Shown piece by piece: positions 1-6,987 of a stretch of DNA of 32,292 nt. Under the pieces are notes generated by a model. That model made no database searches. It was not told the DNA's origin and saw only the letters and a program-made list of their open reading frames with translations. Source of the stretch: an uncultured Collinsella sp. (GTDB lineage: Bacteria; Actinomycetota; Coriobacteriia; Coriobacteriales; Coriobacteriaceae). Every line of letters begins with the position of its first letter. Position 1 is the first letter of the stretch. A program made the translations under genes and the position numbers. The stretch spans positions 1-32,292 of the forward strand of contig UQKV01000023.1 of NCBI GenBank assembly GCA_900541665.1. Reading direction: 5' to 3'.

Positions 1-197
1 GCACCGATTCGGTCGCGGGTATTATGGGCATGACGTTTATCAAGGCGATGGAATGTAGCCGCGCGATGGACGAGGCCATGCTCTGCCGCGGCTTTGCCGG
101 TGCGTATCCGGCTCCCGTGCGCGCCGGGTTTGCCTGGCGCGATGCGGTCTATGCGGCCGGCGTGGCGCTGCTGGCAGTGTTGTGCGCCGTGCTGTAG
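1..197 (+). CDS. ECF-type cobalt/metal transporter transmembrane subunit (CbiQ/EcfT-like), 3' end only
   Basis: The frame is open from the window edge and gives the last 64 residues of a protein ending at the TAG at 195-197. The visible part contains an A-M-E-C-S-R-A-M-D-E-A-M-like stretch followed by C-R-G-F-A-G, then a hydrophobic C-terminal helix. This matches the cytoplasmic coupling helix (the E-A-M-x-x-R-G-F type motif) of CbiQ/EcfT proteins, which transmits ATPase movement to the membrane. An ABC ATPase of the CbiO/EcfA type follows within 50 bases, so the two probably form one transporter. The substrate cannot be read from this fragment; cobalt is the usual partner of stand-alone CbiQ-CbiO pairs, but nickel or a vitamin is possible. 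The 5' part lies outside the window. Confidence 0.72.
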   Translation, partial: TDSVAGIMGMTFIKAMECSRAMDEAMLCRGFAGAYPAPVRAGFAWRDAVYAAGVALLAVLCAVL

Positions 198-243
198 GCG
201 CTGCTGGTTCCGACTGGGGATGCAAATGAGGGAGGGCGACGTT

Positions 244-1014
244 TTGACGATCGATATGAATAGTGCGGCGGGCACGAACGGTGCGGGCGGCGCCGAGGTC
301 GCGCCGCTCATCGAGCTGCGCGACGTAGTGTTCTCCTATGCGGGGCATACGGTTGTCGATGGCGTGTCGCTGCAGGTCGCTCGTGGTGAACTCGTTGCCC
401 TGCTCGGTCCCAACGGCTGCGGTAAGACGACGATTATGCGCCTTATTAACGGCCTTGAGCCCGCGGACGCGGGCACGTATCTGTTTGACGGGCATGCGGT
501 CGATGCGGCATATCTCAAGGATTCCGCGACGGCCCAGCGGTTCCATCAGCGCGTGGGCTTTGTGTTCCAAAACGCCGATGCACAGCTTTTTTGTGCCACG
601 GTGGGCGAGGAAGTCGCGTTTGGCCCGGCTCAAATGGGGCTGCCGGCAGACGAGCTCGAGCGCCGCGTCCGCGATGCCATGGAGCTGTTCCAGGTTGCCG
701 ATCTGGTCGACGCCTCGCCTTATCAGCTTTCGGGCGGGCAAAAGAAGCGCGTGGCGCTGGCTGCCGTCGTGTCGATGAACCCGGATATCCTGGTGCTCGA
801 CGAGCCTACCAACGGACTTGACGAGGACTCGTGCGACATCGTGGTCAACTTTCTACTGGCCTATGTTGCTGCTGGCAAGACGGTCTTGATGAGCACGCAC
901 CATCAGGATTTGGTACGACGTCTGGGTGCCCGCGCCATCTATATCGATCGATATCACCACGTGGTCGAGGCGCCGGTGTCGTCGTATGGAACCGAGAGCG
1001 GCGCTGCGGATTAG
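244..1014 (+). CDS. ECF transporter ATP-binding protein (CbiO/EcfA-like)
   Basis: This is the energy-coupling ATPase of an ECF/cobalt-type importer, about 256 residues. Visible motifs in order are a Walker A loop G-P-N-G-C-G-K-T-T near residue 55, a Q-loop in F-V-F-Q-N-A-D-A-Q-L-F (the Q-N-P/A-D-x-Q-L-F form is typical of CbiO/EcfA), the signature L-S-G-G-Q near 162, and Walker B L-V-L-D-E-P-T near 183, followed by a switch histidine in S-T-H-H. I chose the TTG at 244 because a GGAGGG sits 7 bases upstream. In-frame ATGs at 220, 226 and 256 are alternatives. It follows the transmembrane subunit closely and is presumably co-transcribed with it. No terminator is obvious after it. Confidence 0.85.
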   Translation: MTIDMNSAAGTNGAGGAEVAPLIELRDVVFSYAGHTVVDGVSLQVARGELVALLGPNGCGKTTIMRLINGLEPADAGTYLFDGHAVDAAYLKDSATAQRFHQRVGFVFQNADAQLFCATVGEEVAFGPAQMGLPADELERRVRDAMELFQVADLVDASPYQLSGGQKKRVALAAVVSMNPDILVLDEPTNGLDEDSCDIVVNFLLAYVAAGKTVLMSTHHQDLVRRLGARAIYIDRYHHVVEAPVSSYGTESGAAD

Positions 1015-1059
1015 TTGCTGCGTAGAGCGTGCGTAGCCGCCCGCGCAGCTTTGCCGTGA

Positions 1060-1068
1060 TGGTATAGT
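1060..1068 (+). promoter_or_regulatory. extended -10 promoter for the phospholipase C-like gene
   Basis: TG followed one base later by TATAGT gives an extended -10 element. A transcript would start near 1075, 20 bases before the chosen start codon. No good -35 is seen, which fits extended -10 promoters. It suggests that the downstream gene has its own promoter and does not depend on the ECF operon. Confidence 0.45.
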
Positions 1069-1094
1069 TATCCAGGTTTTTTATGGGGGTGGCT

Positions 1095-1943
1095 ATGCCA
1101 AGCTGGAACATTCATATCGCTCAAACGGAGCGTTTGCTGGAGCGCACCGGTGCGCTTGCCAATAGCGTGCGCGACCGCAATGCCTTTTTGTTTGGCTGCG
1201 TGGTTCCGGATATCTTCGTGGGCTATATGGTCCCTGGCATCGCCGATCCCATTCCGTACCGCATTACGCACTTTGCAAAGCCCGAGCCTATCCCTAAGCC
1301 GCGCGAGCATGAGTTCTGGGATACCTATGTGGCGCCGCTGCTCAAAGGGGCGCCTGTTGGTACGCCGGCTGCCGCGACCTCGATCGCCGAGGAGCGCGAG
1401 CGACTCAATCGGGTGCATTATCCCCAACGCTACAAGGACGCCGAGCCGGTTGCCGGTCCCGGTGCTAGCGAGCTTTCGCTCGCGCCCGATGACGTGGCGC
1501 AGTCGCTGCTCGATCTGACGCTGGGCGTCTGGTCGCATCTGGTGGCGGATACCGTGTGGAATACGCGCGTGAATCAGTACCTGGAGGCGCACGGCGGCAA
1601 GCCGTGTGAGGAGTTCCGCATTAAAAAGCAAGGTGACTTTGACTGGTTTGGCAAGACGCTCAGCATTGTTTCGATTCCGCGCGCGACCGATCGCCTGTAT
1701 ACTGCGGCGGCGCGTTTTGGTCAGTATCCCATTCATAAGGAGTATGTGCTCAAGACCATCGGCGTTATGCACGAGATTGTACGCGAAAACCCCGGCGAGC
1801 CCAATCATCCGCCGTATCGCTTGCTAACCGAGGAGTTTTTCGATGCAACGTTTACCGAGGTCATCGAGCTAACCGAGGCGGGATTTGCCGCCCGCGTCGC
1901 ATCACCCGGTGCGCCCGCTCTGCCCCTGATCGCTAGCTGCTAG
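1095..1943 (+). CDS. zinc-dependent phospholipase C-like protein
   Basis: The product is a protein of 282 residues. It begins M-P-S-W-N-I-H-I, continues with F-L-F-G-C-V-V-P-D-I, has histidines in Y-R-I-T-H-F and H-E-F-W, and carries G-V-W-S-H-L-V-A-D in the middle. This spacing of Trp/His near the N-terminus, an Asp after G-x-x-x-P, and a later H-x-x-x-D resembles the zinc-dependent phospholipase C / alpha-toxin-like family (Zn_dep_PLPC), whose members bind zinc through such residues. There is no signal peptide, so if it is an enzyme it probably acts in the cytoplasm; many family members of this size have no known substrate. The ATG at 1095 is preferred over 1083 because a G-rich Shine-Dalgarno (1085-1092) precedes it. 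The family assignment is moderately sure and the activity is not. Confidence 0.6.
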   Translation: MPSWNIHIAQTERLLERTGALANSVRDRNAFLFGCVVPDIFVGYMVPGIADPIPYRITHFAKPEPIPKPREHEFWDTYVAPLLKGAPVGTPAAATSIAEERERLNRVHYPQRYKDAEPVAGPGASELSLAPDDVAQSLLDLTLGVWSHLVADTVWNTRVNQYLEAHGGKPCEEFRIKKQGDFDWFGKTLSIVSIPRATDRLYTAAARFGQYPIHKEYVLKTIGVMHEIVRENPGEPNHPPYRLLTEEFFDATFTEVIELTEAGFAARVASPGAPALPLIASC

Positions 1944-2090
1944 CCGGCCGGCTTGACGGTGAACGGCTCATCCCAACTGACTAACAGCTCCCGTCGCAGG
2001 GCGTAAACACGGCAAACGAGCTGCACATTTCATAGCATGCCATAAGCAGCTGGTTGCGTGTCATGCCGTGCAGGAGGCATCGACGTACAG
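1944..2090. other. intergenic stretch between convergent genes, possible decayed reading frame
   Basis: This 147-base gap separates the phospholipase-like gene from the terminator of pyk. No complete gene is supported. On the minus strand two short overlapping frames look protein-like: a 27-codon frame ending at a TAG at about 1977-1979 with four cysteines, and a 28-codon frame from a GTG ending at a TAG at 1941-1943. Neither has a Shine-Dalgarno. They could be remnants of a degraded gene or chance. Confidence 0.15.
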
Positions 2091-2127
2091 AAAAAGGGCC
2101 CGGAAGGCTTCGCCTTCCGGGCCCTTT
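2091..2127 (-). terminator. rho-independent terminator of pyk (bidirectional)
   Basis: A perfect 13-base stem starting GGGCCCGGAAGGC, with a TTC loop, is followed on the minus strand by five T residues (the A tract at 2091-2095). It lies about 30 bases beyond the pyk stop. On the plus strand it is followed by TTT, so it may also end transcription of the phospholipase-like gene. Confidence 0.88.
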
Positions 2128-2155
2128 GCAATGCAAATGTACTTGCAAGTGCGTT

Positions 2156-3616
2156 TTAGCGCACCTGAGCGACGTAAGCGACGTTGGTCGAGGAGACCTT
2201 GTCCTCGAGCTGGACGCTCATGCGGGGATCGCCGGCGGTAGCGACGGTCAAATCGCCGGCCTCGACGTAGCCGAGCTCCTTAGCGGTCTCGATCGCCTTG
2301 ACGATCGTGCCGTTGACGGTGCCCTGGGTAATCTCGGCCTGGTGCGGGATAACGCCCCAGTACATGATCATCTGCTGGACGGCCCACTCGTGGCGGGAGA
2401 ACGCGCAGATCGGCATGTTGGGACGGAAGTGCGAGATCAGGCGAGCGGTACGACCGGTGGTCGTCGGCACGGTGATGCACTTGGCGCCAACGGTGGTAGC
2501 CATGTTCACAGCGGACATACCCACAACGTTGTTAACAACACGGGTGCCGTGGGCATCGGCCGGAATCTCGAGCGGAGCGTGAGCCGGGAGGTACTTCTCG
2601 GTCTCGAGAGCAATGCTGGCCTGCATCTTGACGGCCTCGACCGGGTACTTACCGGCAGCGGACTCGCCGGACAGCATAACGGCGTCGGTGCCGTCGTAGA
2701 TAGCGTTAGCAACGTCGGCAACCTCGGCGCGCGTCGGACGCGGGTTCTGCTGCATGGAGTCGAGCATCTGCGTAGCGGTGATAACGGGCTTGTAGGCCGC
2801 GTTGCACTTGGCGATGATCTCCTTCTGGATGTGGGGAACGAGCTCGGGCTTGATCTCGATGCCCAGGTCGCCACGGGCGACCATGATGCCATCGGAAGCC
2901 TCGAGGATCTCGTCGAAGTTCTCGACGCCCAGGGCGCACTCGATCTTCGGGAAGATCGTCACGTGCTCGCCACCGTTCTCGCGGCAAAGCTCGCGGATGC
3001 CGCGGACGGACTCGCCGTCACGGATGAAGGAAGCGGCGATGTAGTCGATGTTCTCGGTCAGGCCAAAGAGGATGTCCTGACGATCGCGCTCGGTGATGGC
3101 GGGCAGCGAGATGTTGACATTAGGCATGTTGACGCCCTTGCGCTCGCCAATCAGGCCGTCGTTCTTGACGACGCAGGTCATGTCCTGGCCGCTGACGGAC
3201 TCGACCTCAAGGGCAACCAGGCCGTCATCGATCAGGATGAGGGAGCCCTTCTCGACCTCGGAGGGCAGAGCCAGGTAGTCAAGGGAGATGTGCTCAGCGG
3301 TGCCGTGGAAATCCTCGGTCGTGGGCTGAGCAGTAACGACGATCTTGTCGCCGGTCTTGACGGCAACCTTCTTGCCGTCAACCAGAAGGCCGGTGCGGAC
3401 CTCGGGGCCCTTGGTGTCGAGCAGGATGCCGACGGGCATACCAAGCTCCTTGGAAATACGACGGACGCGCTCGATGCGACCGTGGTGCTCGTCGTAGGAG
3501 CCGTGCGAGAAGTTAAAACGGGCGACGTTCATGCCCGCCTTGATCATCTCGCGGATGGTCTCGTCGCTATCGCAGGCGGGACCCATGGTGCATACAATCT
3601 TAGTGCGCTTGTACAT
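2156..3616 (-). CDS. pyk: pyruvate kinase
   Basis: This enzyme converts phosphoenolpyruvate and ADP to pyruvate and ATP, the last step of glycolysis, in the cytoplasm. The 486-residue product begins with the typical R-T-K-I-V-C-T-M-G-P and continues with G-M-N-V-A-R-F-N-F-S-H-G, D-T-K-G-P-E-V-R-T, the signature M-V-A-R-G-D-L-G-I-E and T-A-T-Q-M-L-D-S-M. These are the substrate, metal and potassium binding elements of the TIM-barrel, and the C-terminal allosteric domain is complete. The length is normal for the family. The start has a GGAGG 5 bases upstream. It stands alone on the minus strand, divergent from the calcium ATPase, with its own terminator. Confidence 0.97.
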   Translation of the reverse strand: MYKRTKIVCTMGPACDSDETIREMIKAGMNVARFNFSHGSYDEHHGRIERVRRISKELGMPVGILLDTKGPEVRTGLLVDGKKVAVKTGDKIVVTAQPTTEDFHGTAEHISLDYLALPSEVEKGSLILIDDGLVALEVESVSGQDMTCVVKNDGLIGERKGVNMPNVNISLPAITERDRQDILFGLTENIDYIAASFIRDGESVRGIRELCRENGGEHVTIFPKIECALGVENFDEILEASDGIMVARGDLGIEIKPELVPHIQKEIIAKCNAAYKPVITATQMLDSMQQNPRPTRAEVADVANAIYDGTDAVMLSGESAAGKYPVEAVKMQASIALETEKYLPAHAPLEIPADAHGTRVVNNVVGMSAVNMATTVGAKCITVPTTTGRTARLISHFRPNMPICAFSRHEWAVQQMIMYWGVIPHQAEITQGTVNGTIVKAIETAKELGYVEAGDLTVATAGDPRMSVQLEDKVSSTNVAYVAQVR

Positions 3617-3679
3617 TCAGACCTCCATCTGACATCGTCTTGCGCTGATAGATAAACCATAAGAAATAAAACTGAGATG

Positions 3680-3685
3680 ATTATA
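3680..3685 (-). promoter_or_regulatory. -10 element for pyk
   Basis: A perfect TATAAT on the minus strand sits about 65 bases upstream of the pyk start codon. No convincing -35 is found at 16-18 bases, so the promoter may rely on an activator or on flanking A/T-rich DNA. A 5' leader of about 60 bases would result. Confidence 0.45.
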
Positions 3686-3909
3686 ACGAAATGACGACCG
3701 AATACCCCAAAAAATCGACCGTATGCCGAATTAGAAGTTCATTTTTTGCGGAAAAACGGTATATGCAAAAACTTTACCAACCGTTCTAACCGCTGCTATC
3801 TGGGCGATATTTCAGTTTGATGATGCGCCGAAGAAAAAACGTTTTATCAATGTTGAGCATCATACGGTCTGCATCGTTGCGAATGGACCCTATTTCCAAA
3901 TGGATTGTT
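3686..3909. other. A/T-rich divergent intergenic region, no gene seen
   Basis: The region between the pyk and calcium ATPase promoters is clearly richer in A/T than the surrounding genes. I find no reading frame with a start and Shine-Dalgarno, no RNA gene and no strong hairpin. It probably holds regulator or curved-DNA sites that cannot be named from sequence alone. Confidence 0.4.
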
Positions 3910-3939
3910 TTGGCTAGACGCGTCGCTTTGGGGTACCAT
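3910..3939 (+). promoter_or_regulatory. promoter of the calcium ATPase gene
   Basis: TTGGCT (3910-3915) and TACCAT (3934-3939) are separated by 18 bases. Transcription would start near 3946, just before the first hairpin of the leader described next. GGGG before and CCCC after the -10 form a short inverted repeat that may be a binding site or chance. Confidence 0.45.
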
Positions 3940-3945
3940 AGCCCC

Positions 3946-4057
3946 ACTATCAACTGCCGCTCAGCACGGCAGCCTTGATGAGCCCTTGCCCTTCTCCTGG
4001 GAATTATGATCGGGCATCAATCTGCTGAGTGGCCCGAATCCCAGGAGGGGACTCTAT
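3946..4057 (+). promoter_or_regulatory. structured leader with complementary hairpin loops and a sequestered ribosome binding site
   Basis: Hairpin 1 has a lower stem ATCAA/TTGAT (3949-3953 with 3975-3979), a CC bulge and an upper stem CTGCCG/CGGCAG (3954-3959 with 3967-3972), leaving a 7-base loop CTCAGCA (3960-3966). Hairpin 2 pairs 3991-4002 with 4039-4050 over 12 bases, including three G-T wobbles, and covers the AGGAGGGG Shine-Dalgarno. Its inner stem is CGGGC/GCCCG (4011-4015 with 4032-4036), and its 16-base loop contains TGCTGAG (4023-4029), the exact complement of loop 1. A competing helix is also possible: TTGAT at 3975-3979 with ATCAA at 4016-4020, and GCCC at 3982-3985 with GGGC at 4012-4015. 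It would break both hairpins. No T tract follows, so control of translation is more likely than termination. It does not resemble the yybP-ykoY, M-box or NiCo riboswitches as I know them. Confidence 0.6.
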
Positions 4058-6739
4058 ATGCAAAAGGAATACCTGTCCGCCGCGGCGGAGGTGCTCAGCG
4101 ACCAAGGTGTCGATGAGAACCTCGGCCTGAGCACCAGCGAGGCGTCGTCGCGCTTTGCCAAGACAGGCCCTAACAAGCTCGAGGAAGCCGAGAAGACGCC
4201 GCTGTGGAAGCGTTTCTTTGAGCAGATGGCCGACCCCATGGTCATCATGCTGATCGTTGCCGCCGTCATCAGTGCGCTCACGGGCATGGTCAAGGGCGAG
4301 CCCGACTTTGCCGATGTCGTCATTATCATGTTCGTCGTTATCGTCAACTCGGTGCTGGGCGTGGTTCAGGAAGCCAAGAGCGAAGAGGCCCTCGAGGCCC
4401 TGCAGGAGATGAGCGCGGCGCAGTCCAAGGTGCTGCGCGACGGCAAGCTCGTGCACCTGCCGAGCGCCGAGCTCGTGCCCGGCGATGTGATCATGCTCGA
4501 GGCGGGCGACTCCGTCCCGGCCGACTGCCGCGTGCTCGAGAGCGCCACGATGAAGATCGAAGAGGCCGCACTCACCGGCGAGTCCGTTCCCGTAGAGAAG
4601 CACGCCAACGTGATCGAGCTTGCCGCGGGCACCGATGACGTGCCGCTCGGCGACCGCAAGAACATGTGCTACATGGGTTCCACCGTGGTGTACGGTCGCG
4701 GCCGCGCCGTCGTGGTCGGTACCGGCATGGATACCGAGATGGGCAAGATTGCCGGCGCCCTGGCCGAGGCCAAGGAAGAGCTCACGCCGCTGCAGGTGAA
4801 GCTCGCCGAGCTCAGCCGCATCCTCACCATCATGGTGATTATCATCTGCGTCGTGATCTTTGGCGTTGATATCCTCCGCCACGGCGTGGGCAACGTCCTT
4901 ACCGACCCGACTGCCTTGCTCGACACCTTTATGGTCGCCGTCTCGCTCGCCGTTGCTGCCATCCCCGAGGGCCTGGTCGCCGTCGTGACCATCGTGCTGT
5001 CTCTCGGCGTGACCAAGATGGCCAAGCGCCAGGCGATTATCCGTAAGCTCTCTGCCGTCGAGACCCTCGGCTGCACGCAGACCATCTGCTCCGACAAGAC
5101 CGGTACCCTTACCCAAAATAAGATGACCGTCGTCAAGCACGAGCTCGCTGCGCCTAAGGAGAAGTTCCTGGCCGGTATGGCCCTTTGCTCCGACGCCCAG
5201 TGGGACGAGGAGTTGGGCGAGGCCGTGGGCGAGCCGACTGAGTGCGCGCTCGTCAACGATGCCGGCAAGGCTGGTCTCACTGGCCTGACTGCCGAGCACC
5301 CGCGCGTGGGCGAGGCCCCGTTCGACTCGGGCCGCAAGATGATGTCCGTGGTCGTCGAGACCTTGGACGGCGAGTACGAGCAGTACACCAAGGGCGCGCC
5401 CGACGTGGTGATCGGCCTGTGCACCCACATCTACGAGGGCGATAAGGTCGTCCCCCTGACCGAGGAGCGTCGTGCCGAGCTCGTGGCCGCCAACAAGGCC
5501 ATGGCCGACGAGGCCCTGCGCGTGCTGGCGCTGGCAAGCCGCACCTACACCGAGGTTCCGGCAGACTGCAGCCCCGCTGCGCTCGAGCACGACCTGGTCT
5601 TCTGCGGCCTGTCCGGCATGATTGACCCTGTCCGCCCCGAGGTCGCCGACGCCATCCGCGAGGCCCATGATGCCGGTATTCGCACCGTCATGATCACGGG
5701 CGACCATATCGACACCGCCGTGGCCATTGCCAAGCAGCTGGGAATCGTCACCGATCGCAGCCATGCCATCACCGGTGCCGATCTCGATCGCATGAGCGAC
5801 GAGGAGCTCGACGCGCACATCGAGGACTACGGCGTGTACGCTCGCGTCCAGCCCGAGCACAAGACCCGCATCGTCGAGGCCTGGAAGTCGCGCGACCAGA
5901 TCGTGGCCATGACGGGCGACGGCGTCAACGATGCCCCGTCCATCAAGCGCGCCGACATCGGCGTTGGCATGGGCATCACCGGTACCGACGTCACCAAGAA
6001 CGTCGCCGACATGGTGCTCGCCGACGACAACTTCGCCACCATCATCGGTGCTTGCGAAGAGGGTCGCCGCATCTACGACAACATCCGCAAGGTCATCCAG
6101 TTCCTGCTTTCGGCCAACCTTGCCGAGGTATTCTCGGTGTTTATCGCCACGCTCATCGGCTTTACCATCTTCCAGCCGGTGCAGCTGCTGTGGGTGAACC
6201 TGGTCACTGACTGCTTCCCCGCGCTCGCGCTGGGCATGGAGGATGCCGAGGGCGACATCATGAAGCGCAAGCCGCGCAACGCCAAGGATGGTGTCTTTGC
6301 CGGCAATATGGGCCTGGACTGCGTGGTCCAGGGCTTGATCATCACCGTGCTGGTGCTGGCGAGCTTCTTTGTGGGCGTGTACTTTGACATGGGCTACATC
6401 CACATCGCCGATATGATCGCCGGCAATGCCGACGAGGAAGGCGTGATGATGGCTTTCATCACGCTCAACATGGTCGAGATCTTCCACTGCTTCAATATGC
6501 GCAGCCGTCGTGCGTCGCTGTTTAGCATGAAGAAGCAGAACAAGTGGCTGTGGGCCTCTGCCGCGCTGGCGCTGGTGCTGACGGTGATCGTGACCGTTCA
6601 GCCGACGCTTGCCGAGATGTTCTTTGGTCCCGTGACGCTTGAGCTCAAGGGTGTCATCGCCGCGTTGGGCCTTGCCTTCCTGATCATCCCGCTGATGGAG
6701 ATCTACAAGGCGATCATGCGCGCGGTGGAGAAGGAGTAA
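4058..6739 (+). CDS. calcium-transporting P-type ATPase (SERCA-like, type IIA features)
   Basis: This 893-residue membrane pump probably exports Ca2+ using ATP. In order it shows an N-terminal cation-ATPase domain, the actuator loop L-T-G-E-S (172-176), P-E-G-L in M4 (303-306), the phosphorylated aspartate in D-K-T-G-T-L-T (D346), K-G-A-P-D in the nucleotide-binding domain, and M-T-G-D-G-V-N-D-A-P (618-627). M5 has S-A-N-L-A-E and M6 has N-L-V-T-D, matching the Asn/Glu and Asn/Thr/Asp ion ligands of SERCA. A Glu in M8 (M-V-E-I-F-H) fits the remaining ligand. Both calcium sites therefore look present, which favours type IIA over the single-site plasma-membrane type. The ATG follows AGGAGGGG by 7 bases, and that site is paired in the leader structure. 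The gene stands alone, and regulation through the leader is likely. Confidence 0.93.
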   Translation: MQKEYLSAAAEVLSDQGVDENLGLSTSEASSRFAKTGPNKLEEAEKTPLWKRFFEQMADPMVIMLIVAAVISALTGMVKGEPDFADVVIIMFVVIVNSVLGVVQEAKSEEALEALQEMSAAQSKVLRDGKLVHLPSAELVPGDVIMLEAGDSVPADCRVLESATMKIEEAALTGESVPVEKHANVIELAAGTDDVPLGDRKNMCYMGSTVVYGRGRAVVVGTGMDTEMGKIAGALAEAKEELTPLQVKLAELSRILTIMVIIICVVIFGVDILRHGVGNVLTDPTALLDTFMVAVSLAVAAIPEGLVAVVTIVLSLGVTKMAKRQAIIRKLSAVETLGCTQTICSDKTGTLTQNKMTVVKHELAAPKEKFLAGMALCSDAQWDEELGEAVGEPTECALVNDAGKAGLTGLTAEHPRVGEAPFDSGRKMMSVVVETLDGEYEQYTKGAPDVVIGLCTHIYEGDKVVPLTEERRAELVAANKAMADEALRVLALASRTYTEVPADCSPAALEHDLVFCGLSGMIDPVRPEVADAIREAHDAGIRTVMITGDHIDTAVAIAKQLGIVTDRSHAITGADLDRMSDEELDAHIEDYGVYARVQPEHKTRIVEAWKSRDQIVAMTGDGVNDAPSIKRADIGVGMGITGTDVTKNVADMVLADDNFATIIGACEEGRRIYDNIRKVIQFLLSANLAEVFSVFIATLIGFTIFQPVQLLWVNLVTDCFPALALGMEDAEGDIMKRKPRNAKDGVFAGNMGLDCVVQGLIITVLVLASFFVGVYFDMGYIHIADMIAGNADEEGVMMAFITLNMVEIFHCFNMRSRRASLFSMKKQNKWLWASAALALVLTVIVTVQPTLAEMFFGPVTLELKGVIAALGLAFLIIPLMEIYKAIMRAVEKE

Positions 6740-6750
6740 CGTACCTGTCC

Positions 6751-6845
6751 GGGCCCGACCGCCTGCGGGGTTTCCACGGGCACGTCCTCGCCGCTTTGCG
6801 GCTGCGGGATGTGCCCTTAGGAAACCCCTCCCGGCGGGCGGGCCC
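6751..6845. repeat. 95-base imperfect palindrome downstream of the calcium ATPase
   Basis: The two halves pair almost end to end: GGGCCCG with CGGGCCC, CCGCC with GGCGG, GGGGTTTCC with GGAAACCCC, GGGCAC with GTGCCC, and CCGC with GCGG around a TTT loop. There is no following T tract, so it is not a classic terminator. It may protect the 3' end of the mRNA or be a member of an interspersed palindromic repeat family. Confidence 0.6.
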
Positions 6846-6905
6846 TGCGGTATCCTTGCTGGCTTTTCTCCTGCGCGGATGATAAAGGGCTGAGGGAAAG
6901 TTTGT

Positions 6906-6939
6906 GAGCTGGTCGGGCTTTGCCCGGCCAGCTCTTTTT
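6906..6939 (+). terminator. rho-independent terminator
   Basis: A 13-base stem (GAGCTGGTCGGGC with its complement, one wobble) closes a TTT loop and is followed by TTTTT. It probably ends the calcium ATPase transcript, giving a 3' untranslated region of about 200 bases that contains the long palindrome. It lies just upstream of rsgA. Confidence 0.85.
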
Positions 6940-6987
6940 GATTTAAAATACCTGCTCAGTTGTGTGGTTTTGTGCTGGGAGGCATCT

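Noticed and set aside
3930..3945. GGGG/CCCC inverted repeat around the -10 of the calcium ATPase promoter as an operator.
   Set aside because: Four-base arms in GC-rich DNA are easily due to chance and nothing else supports a binding site.
3946..4057. A known metal riboswitch (yybP-ykoY, M-box, NiCo).
   Set aside because: The conserved core sequences of those classes, as far as I know them, are absent. A covariance-model search would settle it.
4004..6487. An 827-codon open frame on the minus strand, antisense to the calcium ATPase.
   Set aside because: The plus strand encodes an intact P-type ATPase with every motif. GC-rich codon use keeps the opposite strand open, and the antisense product is a low-complexity His/Asp/Leu/Gly-rich sequence.
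6904..6987. A longer N-terminus of rsgA from GTG 6904.
   Set aside because: The extension would be translated from the terminator hairpin itself and is unlike RsgA. GTG 6988 has a proper Shine-Dalgarno and begins the basic N-terminus.
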